64,000 nucleotides of DNA, taken from positions 134,993,148 through 135,057,147 of the forward strand of contig CM077665.1 of NCBI GenBank assembly GCA_039707655.1, written 5' to 3'. Every line of letters starts with the position of its first letter. Position 1 is the stretch's first letter. A program made the position numbers and the translations under genes. The notes beneath the pieces are model-generated. The model was given only the letters and a program-made list of their open reading frames with translations, had not been told where the DNA came from and searched no databases. Source of the stretch: Elymus sibiricus. Lineage: Eukaryota; Streptophyta; Magnoliopsida; Poales; Poaceae. This document shows positions 1 to 11,169 of this stretch, piece by piece.

Positions 1-150
1 TGGCTGCTGGTACATAGGGGGCCTCTGAAGTTGGTCCACAAGTCCTTGCATGAACTGGCGTTGAACTTCCATCTGCTGAATCATCCCAGTCATGTAATCA
101 GGTGGCGGTGGTGCATTGCCAGCACGGCCACTTCCTGCTGGTCTAACCAT
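1..150 (-). CDS. gag N-terminus of element Z (partial, runs off window)
   Basis: The minus-strand frame opens with ATG at 148-150 and stays open for 50 codons to the window edge. It begins MVRPAGSGRAGNAPPPPDYM and continues with a Q/M-rich helix (MIQQMEVQRQFMQGLVDQLQ). This short proline-rich opening followed by a glutamine-rich segment is typical of gag proteins in grass gypsy elements, which form the nucleoprotein particle packaging element RNA. It lies about 1.4 kb downstream of the PBS, behind the leader ORF at 420-1217. Only the N-terminus is visible, so no capsid or zinc-knuckle motif can be checked. The assignment rests on position and composition. Confidence 0.6.
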   Translation of the reverse strand, partial: MVRPAGSGRAGNAPPPPDYMTGMIQQMEVQRQFMQGLVDQLQRPPMYQQP

Positions 151-419
151 CCTGCCAATTTATAACAGTGGTAGTTCAGTATTTGAGCAATAGCAAGGCA
201 AGGATTCATTCATGAAGTAATCAAGCACAATGAAGGAAGTGCGATAAAATACATCATAGTAGCCAAACACGACTCAATGATCCATTCATAGGTCTCTTAC
301 AAACCATAAGTCTGTTACAAATAGATGATAGGTCTGGCATGAAAATACCTTAGACAAACTAGGCGGCATGCAGGCACGCGGTAGAGGGATACAACAACGG
401 GACATAGCGATAAGCTACA
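151..419 (-). other. Z leader between extra ORF and gag, no gene seen
   Basis: Untranslated leader of element Z. Both strands were read; no ORF continues coherently from either neighbour. Confidence 0.5.
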
Positions 420-1217
420 TCAACGTCGGGGACAACGAAAGTAGCCACGGAACTGCACTTGACCCTGAATGTGAAACCTGGTGGCAGGGTCCTGCATCCC
501 ATGCACACTCTGATGCATAATCTGCATATCAAGCGGGAGCGCAGGTCCACGTGCCGGAGTACGACCTCCAACCGCAGGCCACTCAAGACCTGGGGGAAAC
601 TCAGTCCGACGCGGGTGAAGAATGTACTCTGGATGCATCCCCGCAATGACTGCGGGCAACAACTGCTCCATAGCCTGATGAAGACGAGCTCGGGTGGCGT
701 ATAACTCGACGTTAAGAGCCCTGACAGTGCGATCCAGTGCCTCAGTGTACTAGACCAGAACCTGTGGGTTGTAACGACGACTCACGTAGGGGGTGCAGAC
801 AGCAGTGTAGGATCGGTCGTTGCGCTGCCGCGCGAAAGGGGTCAAGACCTCAGCGTCGGTGGCAGTGTCAACTCCAGCAGGAGGATACGGGATGTATCTG
901 TATGCCGTCTCCTCCAAACAGGGGTTCGCTGCACGGAGACGAACAATAGCAGCATAGGCAGCATCCTGTACTGCCATCTCGACAGTCACTCCAATGCCAC
1001 GGAAGGTGTGCAACTCAGTGATGGAGACGTCCTGTCGATCCCAGATAACCAGCTCAGCCTCATACTATTCCTGGTTGAACTCGCGGTAGTCCTCGTAAAC
1101 AGTGTATTCGGGGTACCAGCGATATCCCAGCTTCTTCAAGAGGCCGATCAGAATTGCCGGGAACTCAGTCGTATCATGCGCGAAGTTCAGACGAACGATC
1201 TTCCTAGCGGGACGCAT
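420..1217 (-). pseudogene. Leader ORF between PBS and gag of element Z, function unknown, two in-frame stops
   Basis: A 266-codon frame starts at the ATG at 1215-1217 (MRPARKIVRLNFAHDTTEF) and ends at 420. It is broken by TAG codons at 1065-1067 and 750-752, but the three open stretches are in one register and read as a coherent, non-repetitive protein rich in aromatic residues, arginine and proline, for example KKLGYRWYPEYTVYEDYREF. I do not recognise a domain. It sits where simple gypsy elements have only untranslated leader, between the tRNA-Met PBS and gag. It could be an extra ORF carried by this family or an N-terminal extension of gag. The repeated loss of stops only at isolated codons suggests it was once translated. 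Confidence 0.55.
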
Positions 1218-1524
1218 CTGTAACAAGGAGATTCAAGATGTTAAGTGACAGTGCGTGCATCATAACTTCAAAGAAGACAATTTTCGATGAAACAATTCTC
1301 CGGTGGATGTGATCACGAGAACCTAATGTTAGAGTTAGGAAAATCTTTAACCCGAAAGAGAAGAGAGATCAGAACCCAGAGTAAGGATGAGGAATAAAAG
1401 ATCCTAATACCACCCAATTGAGATGTGGGCCCGTAACCCACAGCATCAGTGTTAGTAAAAGTTTTTCAATGTCTAGACTCAACTTCGGCCAAGGATGTGG
1501 AAAGGGGGCTACCTACAGGCAGTC

Positions 1525-1537
1525 GGCTCTGATACCA
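1525..1537 (-). promoter_or_regulatory. Primer-binding site of Z, initiator tRNA-Met type
   Basis: The minus strand reads TGGTATCAGAGCC, complementary to the 3' end of plant initiator tRNA-Met. It lies three bases (AGT) inside the LTR end at 1541, as expected for priming of minus-strand DNA synthesis, and fixes the orientation of Z. Confidence 0.92.
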
Positions 1538-1540
1538 ACT

Positions 1541-4500
1541 TGCGACGCCCCCGGTTTAACCGTGCACTAGTCATACACGCATTTATGCACGATCAAGACC
1601 AGAGACTCGCTGGAAGGAATCACAACACAACACTAAACACAAATTAAAATAATTCAAGCTTCATATTACAGCCAGAGGCCTCGAGGGCTCGAATATAATA
1701 GCTTCAGTACAAAGTCAGCCGAAGCAACAACATCTGAGTACAGACATAAAAGGTACACAAGCTTTGCCTTAGGAAGGCTAGCACAAACATAAGCAGCGGA
1801 TCGAAAGAGGCGAGGCCTCCTGCCTAGGAACCTCCGAACTACTCCTGGACGTCAGAGAAGTCTACGTCATAGTAGGCTCCATCCTGGTAGTAGTGGTCTC
1901 CGTCGGGGTAGTAGTAGTCGTCGACGGGGTGAACTGCATCCTGGGTCTCCTGGGCTCCGTCTTCTGATCACGACATCGTATCAAGGGGAAAAGAGGGAGC
2001 AAAGCAACGGTGAGTACTCATCCAAAGTACTCGCAAGACATACATCAGAACTATGCTAGATATGCACCAGTATCAAAGGAATGGGGCTATATCTTTGGAC
2101 GAAAGTATAGAAATGCCAGAAGAGGGAAGAAGGCCTAGTCCTATCGAAGACTAGCATCTTCAGCGTCTTGCAGCATAAGACGAGAGTTCAGAGCAACATA
2201 TTTTAATTAACAGGGGTATAAGGTAGCAAGGCCCAGAGATTCTTCCTCGACTCCCTGCGAGAAAGCAATCCCGGAGCCAATAATTCAAGTAACAACATAA
2301 GTATCCAGTTCTAGTTATCATAGACTCAGATACTCTCTGAGCGTCCTTTACCGTGGACACGGCTAATCGATTAGTTTAACTTCCCTGCAGGGGTGCACAA
2401 ACTTACCCAACACGCTCGATAAACTCTGGCCGGATACAATTTTTGGGTCATACCCGGCCTCGGCCGATCGACACGACGTAGTCCTACCTAGGCTCAACAA
2501 AGAGGCCAGCATGCCGGTCTACATCCTAATAGCTCGGGATCTTGGGCCATTGCCCTCGCTATCCTGCACGTTACGCCATCGGCCGGTGTCAGTCCTAGCA
2601 TGCCTTATTACAAGGACCTTGCGTTAACTCGGGCCACCCAGGCGCGAGTCGCTCAATGTGACATCTGAAGAGCTTTCGGGAGAATGTACACCGTAGAGTG
2701 CCCATACTTTTTCCCACGTGGTGGTTAGTGCGAAAGAGGCCTGAGGCCTTCTCAGATCACATATCGAAACCCGTTAGTGACTTTATAGTTTGCGGTGACG
2801 ATCGGTCCCACCATCCCGTCGCCCCGTCTCGAGAACTTGTGGCAAGGACAAAGTAGGTCCGGCCATGCCTCGTCTATATCCCTTGGATGCCATACTGGCG
2901 CATCCCACCACGTTTCGCACACACGGGTACCCTTGGGGCCGACCCGTCATTCACATATAATTCAGTAACAAGTCATAGTGGCTGTGTGTCCGTACTCCAA
3001 GTGGATATCCGAGGAATCACTCTCGATGTATCACCCTCGGGGTATGTGAGGTGATGTGTCGGTAACGGCTTGTCAGTCATGTTGACTGAGTCTTCTGTCT
3101 TCAAGTCCTCGATGACGACGGTGATGAAAGCAGGGGCAACGACAATAGTAAAATGGGAGTCACAGGGGGACACTGTCCATACCTATACTACAATATCATA
3201 TGAAAGCAGGTATGAAAGAAGTATTCAAAAACAGGCTATGCATCGGAATAGGTACTTGTTTAAATACAGTAGCAAAATCTAATGCAAGCATGAGGGAGAA
3301 AGAATAGGTGATATCGGAATGATCAAGGGGGTTTTGCTTGCCTTGTTGCTCTGCTGCAAAAGGCTGGTCGTCAGGGGCGTAGGCGTACTCGGCAGCAGCG
3401 TCAGTCTCAGAGGCTACCGGAGAGAAGACGGGCAAGAAACAATAAATACAAGCAAACAGATGCAACATGATGCATGACATGGCAATACGCAGTGCTAGGG
3501 GTAGTCTAACGCAGTACTACACGTATCAGACAGAGCGGGAGAATATCTGACGATATTTCCCGGGTCTTTGGGTTTATCGGACAGACGATCCGGAGGGGAA
3601 AAGTTCCATGTTCACCATGCTAGAAGCATGTGACAGATGAATGGACGACATATTCGGATTCGTGGGATTTTTCATCCGAGTTACAGATTATTTTCTATGA
3701 TTTTTCAAAGTTTTAAAGAATTTCTGGAATTTATTCTATTTATTTAAATCAACATTATCCAGAACAGTGCAGAGTGACGTCAGCATGACGTAATGGTGAC
3801 ATCAGCAGTCAACAGGATGGCTGACTGGTCAAACCTGACATGTGGGGCCCTCTTGTCATAGACTCTAACTTAATCCAGTGTTGTATTAATCTAAACAGAG
3901 ATTAATTAGCAGGTGGGGTCCAATTGTCAGTGAGTCATTAGTCTAATTAACCAGTTTTATTAATCTAATTAACTATCTGACAGGGCTGGCCCACTGTCAT
4001 ACTCACAGGGGGTCTGGGACCCACCTGTCATTGACTGGTCAGCGCCCAGTCAGCCAGTTGACTAAGTCAACCGGTCAACCAGGGGCTCGGGGCCCACGGG
4101 TCAGTGACCCTGCGGGTGGCCCCGGCCTGGCCAGGTCAGCGCCGGCCGGCGTTCGTCGCCGGAGGAGCTCCGGCGAGCACCAGAGACGGCGAGGGGGCTC
4201 GGGAATCGGTTGTGGTGGGTCGTTTCGCGCCTTTCTTGCTGCGTTCGAAAGCTGGAGCAGCCGCCGTTCCATTCCGGCCATCAGGGTGAGCTGCGGTGGC
4301 CTGAGGCGTCGCCGGCGTCGAGGTTGGCGGTGGTGAGCTTCGGGCGGCGATGGCAAACGTTTAACCGATGCGTTTTCGAGCTAACTAACGGTGCAAATCG
4401 AGCCTACTCAGTGCGTGGAGTCGAACGACGGCGTCGGTTGGACCAAAAGGTCACCGAGTGGTCGCCGGCGACGAGCTCTTGTGGCGGTGGGTTCGGGCTC

Positions 4501-5468
4501 CGGTGAAAACGGGCGCTACGGCTACGGATTCGTCGAGAAGGGAGAGGGGAAAGGAGCAGGAGCTCACAGCGATCCTGCAGATATGCTTAGCGGGCTCGGG
4601 GGAGGCCTGGAGTAGCCGAACCGTCGCAGGAGCATGGCGGTGATCCGAGGAAGAAGATGCTCGTGGCCGTCGTTGTAGGGGCTCCAGGGCTTGGTCCAGC
4701 GGTCGAGGAGGAAGAGGTGGTCGCGGCGGAGCTCGTGGGCGTGACGGCAGGGCGCGGGAATGGCGGTGGCTGCGTCTAGCCGGCGCCCATGGCGGCGGCG
4801 GCGCTCGGGAAAGGTGCGGGCGAGTGATGTAGAGGGAGAGAGGAGTGGCAGAGGCGTCCAGAGGGGTGCGGGGCGTCGTTCTTATCCAGCCACGCCAGCG
4901 GCAAAAGATCTAGCGAGGAGGGGGTGCCCGGCGAGCGCGCGCGCGCTCCCTGCTCGACAGCGAGCGAGGGGGAGCAGTGCGGGAGGAGGGAGACGACCGC
5001 GCTGGCGGGATGGGCCGCACTGTAGAAGATGGGCTTAAGTGCACAGTCTGTTTTCCTATTTTATTTCCTTTTCCTTTTTCTGTTTTCTTTTCCAGCACTT
5101 GTTTTAATTATTTTCTGCCATAATTCTTCACAGCATTAAGTTTGAGAAATTTTCAACTGTGTTTGAATTTTCCACAGAATTAAAGAGCACTTTTAAAATG
5201 CAAATTGGTTCTGTTTTGATGGTGGGGTCCACACCAACATCAAGGTGATGTTGTTTTCCTAAACAACATTTGTTTTGTGATTTTTCACAAGTGGGCAACA
5301 TTTTTCATATGCTATTTGAGGATTTAATTTATCACAATAAAATTCAATGCCCTTTTAAAGAGGAATTTGAAATGAGATTTGAAATCCAACATGATCATAT
5401 CCTGTTTAGAAAAATAATTAGGCACTGATCATGGTCATCACTGTGCACCATTACATGGGGGTGTTACA
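1541..5468 (-). repeat. 5' LTR of Z, 3.93 kb
   Basis: On the minus strand the LTR runs from TGTAACACCC (5468) to GGGGCGTCGCA (1541), giving TG...CA ends. The inner boundary is set by the PBS and the outer by the junction with A's LTR. At 3928 bp it is much longer than the usual 0.3-2 kb. It has a GC- and CpG-rich core (about 4030-5040) that creates many spurious open frames on both strands, AT-rich flanks, and an imperfect inverted repeat GAGTACTC...AAAGTACTC at 2012-2033 that is also found in solo LTR S. No coding sequence is supported. Confidence 0.88.
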
Positions 5469-6031
5469 CTCTAGATGCAGGCAGGAGTCGGTCGAAGTGT
5501 GGAGTAATAGTAGTAGATGCAGAATCGTTTTGGTCTACTTGACACGGACGTGATGCCTATATGCATAATCATTGCCTTGGATATCGTCATAACTATGCGC
5601 TTTTCTATCAATTGCTCGACCATAATTTGTTCACCCACCGTATTATTTTCCTTCAAGAGAGAAGCCTCTAGTGAAACCTATGCCCCCCGGGTCTATTTTC
5701 CATATTATATTTTCAGATCTATAAACCAAAAATACCAAAAATACTTTGCTGCAATCTTTTTACTTTTGTTTTACTTTTCATTCTAGTAATCTTTTATATC
5801 TCTCTCTATCAGATCTCATCCTTGCAACTAACCGTGAAGGGATTGACATCCCCTTTATAGCGTTGGGTGCAAGTGTTTGATTGTTTGTGTAGCTGCAAAG
5901 ATTGGGGACTTGCTTGTATCTCCTACTGGATTGATACCTTGGTTCTCAACAACTGAGGGAAATACTTATCTACTTTGCTGCATCACCCTTTCCTCTTCAA
6001 GGGAAAACCAACGCAAGCTCAAGAAGTAGCA
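5469..6031 (+). repeat. 5' LTR of A, 3' portion only
   Basis: This is nearly the same sequence as 12191-12753 in the 3' LTR, beginning CTCTAGATGCAGGC and ending in AGTAGCA. By eye about 20 mismatches and a couple of one-base indels separate the copies over about 560 bp. The missing first 1 kb is accounted for by the Z insertion at 5468/5469. Confidence 0.92.
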
Positions 6032-6042
6032 AGAAGGATTTC

Positions 6043-6060
6043 TGGCGCCGTTGCCGGGGA
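6043..6060 (+). promoter_or_regulatory. Primer-binding site of A, tRNA-Asp type
   Basis: TGGCGCCGTTGCCGGGGA is complementary to the 3' end of plant tRNA-Asp, the primer typical of Athila-lineage elements. It starts 11 bases inside the LTR end at 6031. Confidence 0.93.
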
Positions 6061-6268
6061 GATCTACATCAAGCCTACCAAGTACCCATCACAAACTCAT
6101 CTCTTGCATTTACATTATTCGCCATTTGCCTCTCGTTTTCCTCTCCCCCACTTCTAAAACATTTTTTAGAAAATACCAAAAAGATTTTCCTTTTTATTCG
6201 CCCTTCTTCTGTTCGCCTTTTCGTTTGCCTTTTGTTTGCTTGTGTGCTAGATTGCTTGCTTTGTCACG

Positions 6269-8344
6269 ATGACTCAAGAGAATACCAAGTTGTGTGACTT
6301 TTCCAATACTAATAATAATGATTTTATTAGTACTCCGATTGCTCCCGCCACTAGTGCGGAATCTTATGAAATTAATGCCGCTTTGCTTAATCTTGTTATG
6401 AAAGAACAATTTTTCGTCCTTCCTAATGAAGATGCCGCATCCCATCTAAATACTTTCGTTGAGTTGTGTGATATGCAAAAGAAGAAAGATGTGGATAATG
6501 ATATTGTTAAATTGAAGCTATTTCCTTTCGCACTACGAGATCGTGCTAAAACTTGGTTTTCATCTTTGCCTAAAAATAGTATTGATTCATGGAATAAGTG
6601 TAAAGATGCTTTTATTTCCAAGTACTTTCCGCCCGCTAAGATCATCTCCCTTAGGAACGATATAATGAATTTTAAGCAACTTGATCATGAGCATGTTGCA
6701 CAATCTTGGGAGAGGATGAAACTAATGATTAGAAATTGCCCCACACATGGTTTGAGTTTATGGATGATTATACAAATTTTTTATGCGGGATTAAATTTTG
6801 CTTCTAGAAATCTTTTAGATTCCGCCGCGGGTGGTACTTTTATCGAAATCACATTAGTAGAAGCTACTAAACTCCTAGATAATATTATGTCAAATTACTC
6901 TCAATGGCATACCGAAAGATCTCCTACTAGTAAAAAGGTGCATGCTATTGAAGAAATAAACACTTTGAGTGAAAAGATGGATGAATTAATGAAATTGTTT
7001 GCTAGTAAGAGTGCTCCTATTTATCCTAATGATATTCCTTTGTCTTCTTTGATTTGAAATAATAATGAATCTATGGATGTGAATTTTGTTGGTAGGAACA
7101 ATTTTGGTAATAACGCGTATAGAGGTAATTTCAACCCTAGGCCGTTTCCTAGTAATTCCTCTAATAATTATGGTACTTCCTACAACAATTCTTATGGAAA
7201 TTATAATAAGATTCCCTCTGATCTTGAGAATAATATTAAAGAATTTATTAGTTCGCAAAAAGTTTTCAATGCTACGATTGAAGAAAAATTGCTCAAGATT
7301 GATGATTTGGCTAGGAACGTTGACAGAATTTCTCTTGAGATTGATTCTTTGAAAATTAGATCTACTCCACCTAAGAGTGATATTAATGAGTCTTTAAAAG
7401 CTATGAGAACTTCTATTGATGAGTGTAAGGAAAGAACCGCTAGAATGCGTGCTAAGCGTGAATGGCTTGAAAAGGTGTGTTCTCGTGATAATAATGATGA
7501 AGATCTTAAAGTGATTGATGTGACTCCTATTGAATCTTTGTTTTCTAATACAAATATTTATAAAGATGGGACTGGAGATAAGTCAACTTTAGTTAAAAGT
7601 CGTCCCAATGATTCGGAGTTTATAGATCTTAATGCTAAGATTGATAAAAGTGGGATTGAAGAGGTCTAAACTTTAAATAGCAATGAACCCACTCTTTTGG
7701 ATTTCAAGGACTTTAATTATGATAGTTGTTCTCTGATTGATTGTATTTCCTTGTTGCAATCCATGTTGAATTCTCCGCATGCTTATAATCAAAATAAAGC
7801 TTTTACTAAACATATCGTTGATGCTATGATGAAATCTTTTGAAGAAAAACTTGAGTTGGAAGTTTCCATACCTAGAAAGTTTTATGATGAGTGGGAACCT
7901 ACTATTAAGATTAAAATTAAATATTATGAGTGCCATGCTTTGTGTGATTTGGGTGTTAGCGTTTCCACGATTCCGAAAACTTTATGTGATGTGCTAGGTT
8001 TCCATGATCTTGATGATTGCTCTTTAAATTTGCATCTAGCGGATTCCACTATTAAGAAACCTATGGGAAGGATTAATGATGTTATTATTGTTGCAAATAG
8101 GAATTATGTGTCCGTAGATTTCACTGTTCTTGATATAGATTGCAATCCTACATGCCCTATTATTCTTGGTAGACCTTTCCTTAAAACGATCGGTGCAATT
8201 ATTGATATGAAAGAAGGAAACATTAGATTCCAATTTCCGTTAAGGAAAGGCATGGAACACTTTCCTAGAAAGAAAATTAAATTACCTTATGAATCTATTA
8301 TGAGAGCTACTTATGGATTGCATACCAAAGATGATAATACCTAG
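6269..8344 (+). pseudogene. gag-protease polyprotein of A, two in-frame stops
   Basis: A single frame of 691 codons plus the terminator runs from ATG 6269 to TAG 8342-8344, interrupted by TGA at 7055-7057 and TAA at 7667-7669. Residues about 50-200 are the retrotransposon gag (capsid) domain, with LFPFALRDRAKTWFSSLP, KYFPPAKI and ESWERMKL-type motifs (here QSWERMKLMIRNCP). An Asn/Tyr-rich linker follows (about 268-320), then a charged helical stretch. Around residues 555-650 is the aspartic protease fold with CDLGVSVSTIP as the catalytic loop and CPIILGRPFLKTIGA downstream. The loop has D-L-G, common in plant Athila proteases, where retroviral enzymes have D-T/S-G. No zinc knuckle is evident. 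Gag would assemble particles and the protease would cleave them; the copy is disabled. Confidence 0.9.
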
Positions 8345-8356
8345 ATCTATTGCGTT

Positions 8357-8406
8357 ATGCCTAGCTAAGGGCGTTAAACAATAGCGCTTGTTGGGAGGCA
8401 ACCCAA
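8357..8406 (+). other. Conserved post-stop hairpin block of A
   Basis: The block starts ATGCCTAGCTAAGGGCG just after the polyprotein stop and ends in the short hairpin TTGGGAGGCAACCCAA (8391-8406). Matching blocks occur at 25141-25191 in C and, reversed, at 49863-49917 in D, although the ORFs upstream differ. Confidence 0.7.
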
Positions 8407-9002
8407 TTTTATTTTATGTTTTTGTTTTTTGCTTCTGTTCTTGAGTGTTTTTCACATTATTACCACTGTAGTAATTGTGTTTTATTGTTTTAATTAGTGT
8501 TTGTGCCAAGTATGACCTTTGGGATGGTTTACGGTGATTGTTGATTTGGTTTTGCTGAAAAACAGAAACTTTTGCACTCAGTCCAGGAATTTTATAAATT
8601 CACCAGAGAATAAATTGGATCTGGATTTTTTAAAAAATATTGATATACAAATTTCCCTGATTTTCCTAATTTTTCAGAATTTTAGGAGTTACAGAAGTAT
8701 TCGAAGTTTACAGATTGCTACAGACTGTTCTGTTTTTGACAGATTCTGTTTTCTTTGTGTTGTTTGCTTATTTTGATGTATCTATTGGTTGTATCGGGGG
8801 TTCTGAACCATGGAGAAGTTAGAATACAGTAGATATTACACCAATATAAATAAAGAATGACTTCACAACAGTACCTAAAGTGGTGATTTATTTTTCTTAT
8901 ACTAACGGATCTCATGAGTTTTCTGTTGAGTTTTGTGTTGTGAAGTTTTCAAGTTTTGGGTAAAGATTTGATGGACTATGGAATAAGGAGTGGCAAGAGC
9001 CT

Positions 9003-9087
9003 AAGCTTGGGGATGCCCAAGGCACCCCAAGCCATATTCAAGGATACCAAAGAGACTAAGCTTGGGGATGCCCCGGAAGGCATCCCC
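9003..9087 (+). repeat. Two internal PPT-like copies in hairpins (A)
   Basis: AAGCTTGGGGATGC at 9003-9016 and again at 9058-9071 is identical to the authentic PPT before the 3' LTR. Both copies are embedded in perfect inverted repeats: CTTGGGG/CCCCAAG (9006-9031) and GGGGATGCC/GGCATCCCC (9064-9087). Confidence 0.75.
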
Positions 9088-11154
9088 TCTTTCGTCTTCA
9101 ATCCATCGGTAAATTTACTTGAGGCTATATTTTTATTCACCACATGATATGTGTTTTGCTTGGAGCGTCTTGTATGATATGAGTGTTTGCTTTTTAGTTT
9201 TCCACAATCATCCTTTCTGCACACATCTTTTGAGAGGGACACGCATTAATCGTGAATTTATTAGAATACTCTATGTGCTTCACTTATATCTTTTGAGCTA
9301 GGCAATGTTGCTCTAGTGCTTCACTTATATCTTTTTAGAGCACGGTGGTGTTTTTTATCTTATAGAAATAACTGAACTCTCGTACCTCACTTATATTATT
9401 TTGAGAGTCTTGAAACAGCATCGTAATTGGTTTAGGTTATGAATTTAGTCCTAATATAATGGCCATCCAAGAGGGATATAATAAAAACATTCATATAAAC
9501 TGCATTGAATACTATGAGAAGTTGGATTCCTTGAATATAGTTTTGAGGTATAAAGATGGTGATGTTAGAGTCATGCTAGTGAGTAATTGTTGAATGGTAA
9601 AAAATACTTGTGTTAAAGTTTGTGATTCCCGTAGCATGCACGTATGGTGAACCGTTATGTAACGAAGTCGGATCATGATTTGTTTAATGATTGTCATCCT
9701 TTGTGTGAGGGTCGGGAGAGCGCGATGGTTAACTCCTACCAACCTCTCCCCTAGGAGCATCCGTCTAATACTTTGCTTAGATAACTAATAGATTTTTGCA
9801 ATAAGTATGTGAGTTCTTTATGACTAATGTGAGTCCATGGATTATACGCACTCTCACCCTTCCACCATTGCTTGCCTCTCTAGCACCGCGCAACTTTCGC
9901 CGGTGCATTAAACCCACAATATACCCTTCCTCAAAACAGCCACCATACCTACCTATTATGGCATTTCCATAGCCATTCCGAGATATATTGCCATGCAACT
10001 TCCACCGTTCCGTTTTTATGACACGCACCATCATTGTCATATTGCTTTGCATGATCGTAAGACAGCTAGCATGATGTTTTCATGGCTTGTCCATTTTTTG
10101 ATGTCATTAGCTATGCTAGATCGTTGCACATCCCGGTACATCACCGGAAGCATTCATATAGAGTCATATCTTGTTGTAGGTATCTAGTTGTAAGTAAATA
10201 AAAGTGTGATGATCATCATTATTAGAGCATTGTCCCATGAGAGGAAAGGATGATGGAAGTTATGATTCCCTCACAAGTAGGGATGAGTCTCCGGACTTTA
10301 CAAATAATAAAAGAGGCCCATGAAGCCCAAATAAAAAAAGAGGCCAAAGATGCCCACCAAAATAAAAAAATGAGAGAAAAGAGAGAAGGGACAATGTTAC
10401 TACCTTTTTTTCCACACTTGTGATTCAAAGTAGCACCTTGATCTTCATGATAGAGAGTCAACTATTTTTTGCCACTTTCATATACTAGTGGGAATTTTTC
10501 ATTATATAACTTGGCTTGTATATTCCAATAATGGGCTTCCTCAAATTGCCCTAGGTCTTCATGAGCAAGCAAGTTGGATGCACACCCACTTAGTTTCTTT
10601 TTGAGCTTTCATACACTTATAGCTCTAGTGCATCCGTTGCATGGCAATCCCTACTCACTCACATTGATATCTATTGATGGGCATCTCCATGGCCCGTTGA
10701 TATGCCTAGTTGATGTGAGACTATCTTCTCCTTTTTCACACAACCTCCACCATATTCTATTCCACTTATAGTGCTATATCCATGGCTCACACTCATGTAT
10801 TGCGTGAAAGTTGAAAAGGTTTGAGAACATAAAAGGTGTGAAACAATTGCTTGACTTGTCATCGGGGGTGTGCATGATTTAGATACTTTGTGTGGGGAAG
10901 ATGGAGCATAGCCAGACGATATGATTTTGTAGGGATAACTTTCTAAGGCCTTGTTATTTTGAAAGGACACAATTGCTTGTTAGTATGCTTGAAGTATTAC
11001 TATTTTTTGTCAATATTGAGATTTTGTTTTGAATCTTATGGATCTGAACATTCATGCCACAATAAAGAATATTACATGGATGAATATGTTAGGTAGCATT
11101 CCACATCAAAAATTCTGTTTTTATCATTTACCTACTCGAGGACGAGCAGCAATT

Positions 11155-11169
11155 AAGCTTGGGGATGCT
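11155..11169 (+). promoter_or_regulatory. Polypurine tract of A
   Basis: AAGCTTGGGGATGCT lies directly before the 3' LTR TG at 11170 and would prime plus-strand DNA synthesis. Confidence 0.9.

Larger units (their letters stand above)
1..5468 (-). mobile_element. Element Z: 5' part of a Ty3/gypsy LTR retrotransposon with very long LTR
   Basis: Reading the minus strand from 5468, the order is a 3.9 kb LTR, a tRNA-Met primer-binding site, a degenerate leader ORF and the start of gag, which runs off the window at base 1. The element interrupts the 5' LTR of element A: A's 3' LTR has uninterrupted sequence where Z's LTR ends at 5468, and CTCTA (5469-5473) is the expected target duplication. The pol region, 3' LTR and second duplication lie outside the window. 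The family was not identified; gypsy rather than copia is inferred from the gag start and resemblance to known grass gypsy LTRs. Confidence 0.85.
8345..11154 (+). other. Non-coding 3' domain of A
   Basis: This is 2.8 kb of AT-rich sequence with no supported ORF. It holds the post-stop hairpin block (8357-8406), two PPT-like hairpins (9003-9087) and three copies of a CTTCACTTATAT motif near 9278, 9318 and 9386. Element C and, on the minus strand, element D have the same landmarks in the same order, so the region is probably a cis-acting domain rather than a deleted pol. Confidence 0.75.

Noticed and set aside
4031..5098. Several ORFs of 60-100 aa in a GC-rich stretch
   Set aside because: Compositional frames inside the LTR of Z, opposite or overlapping, with no recognisable product.
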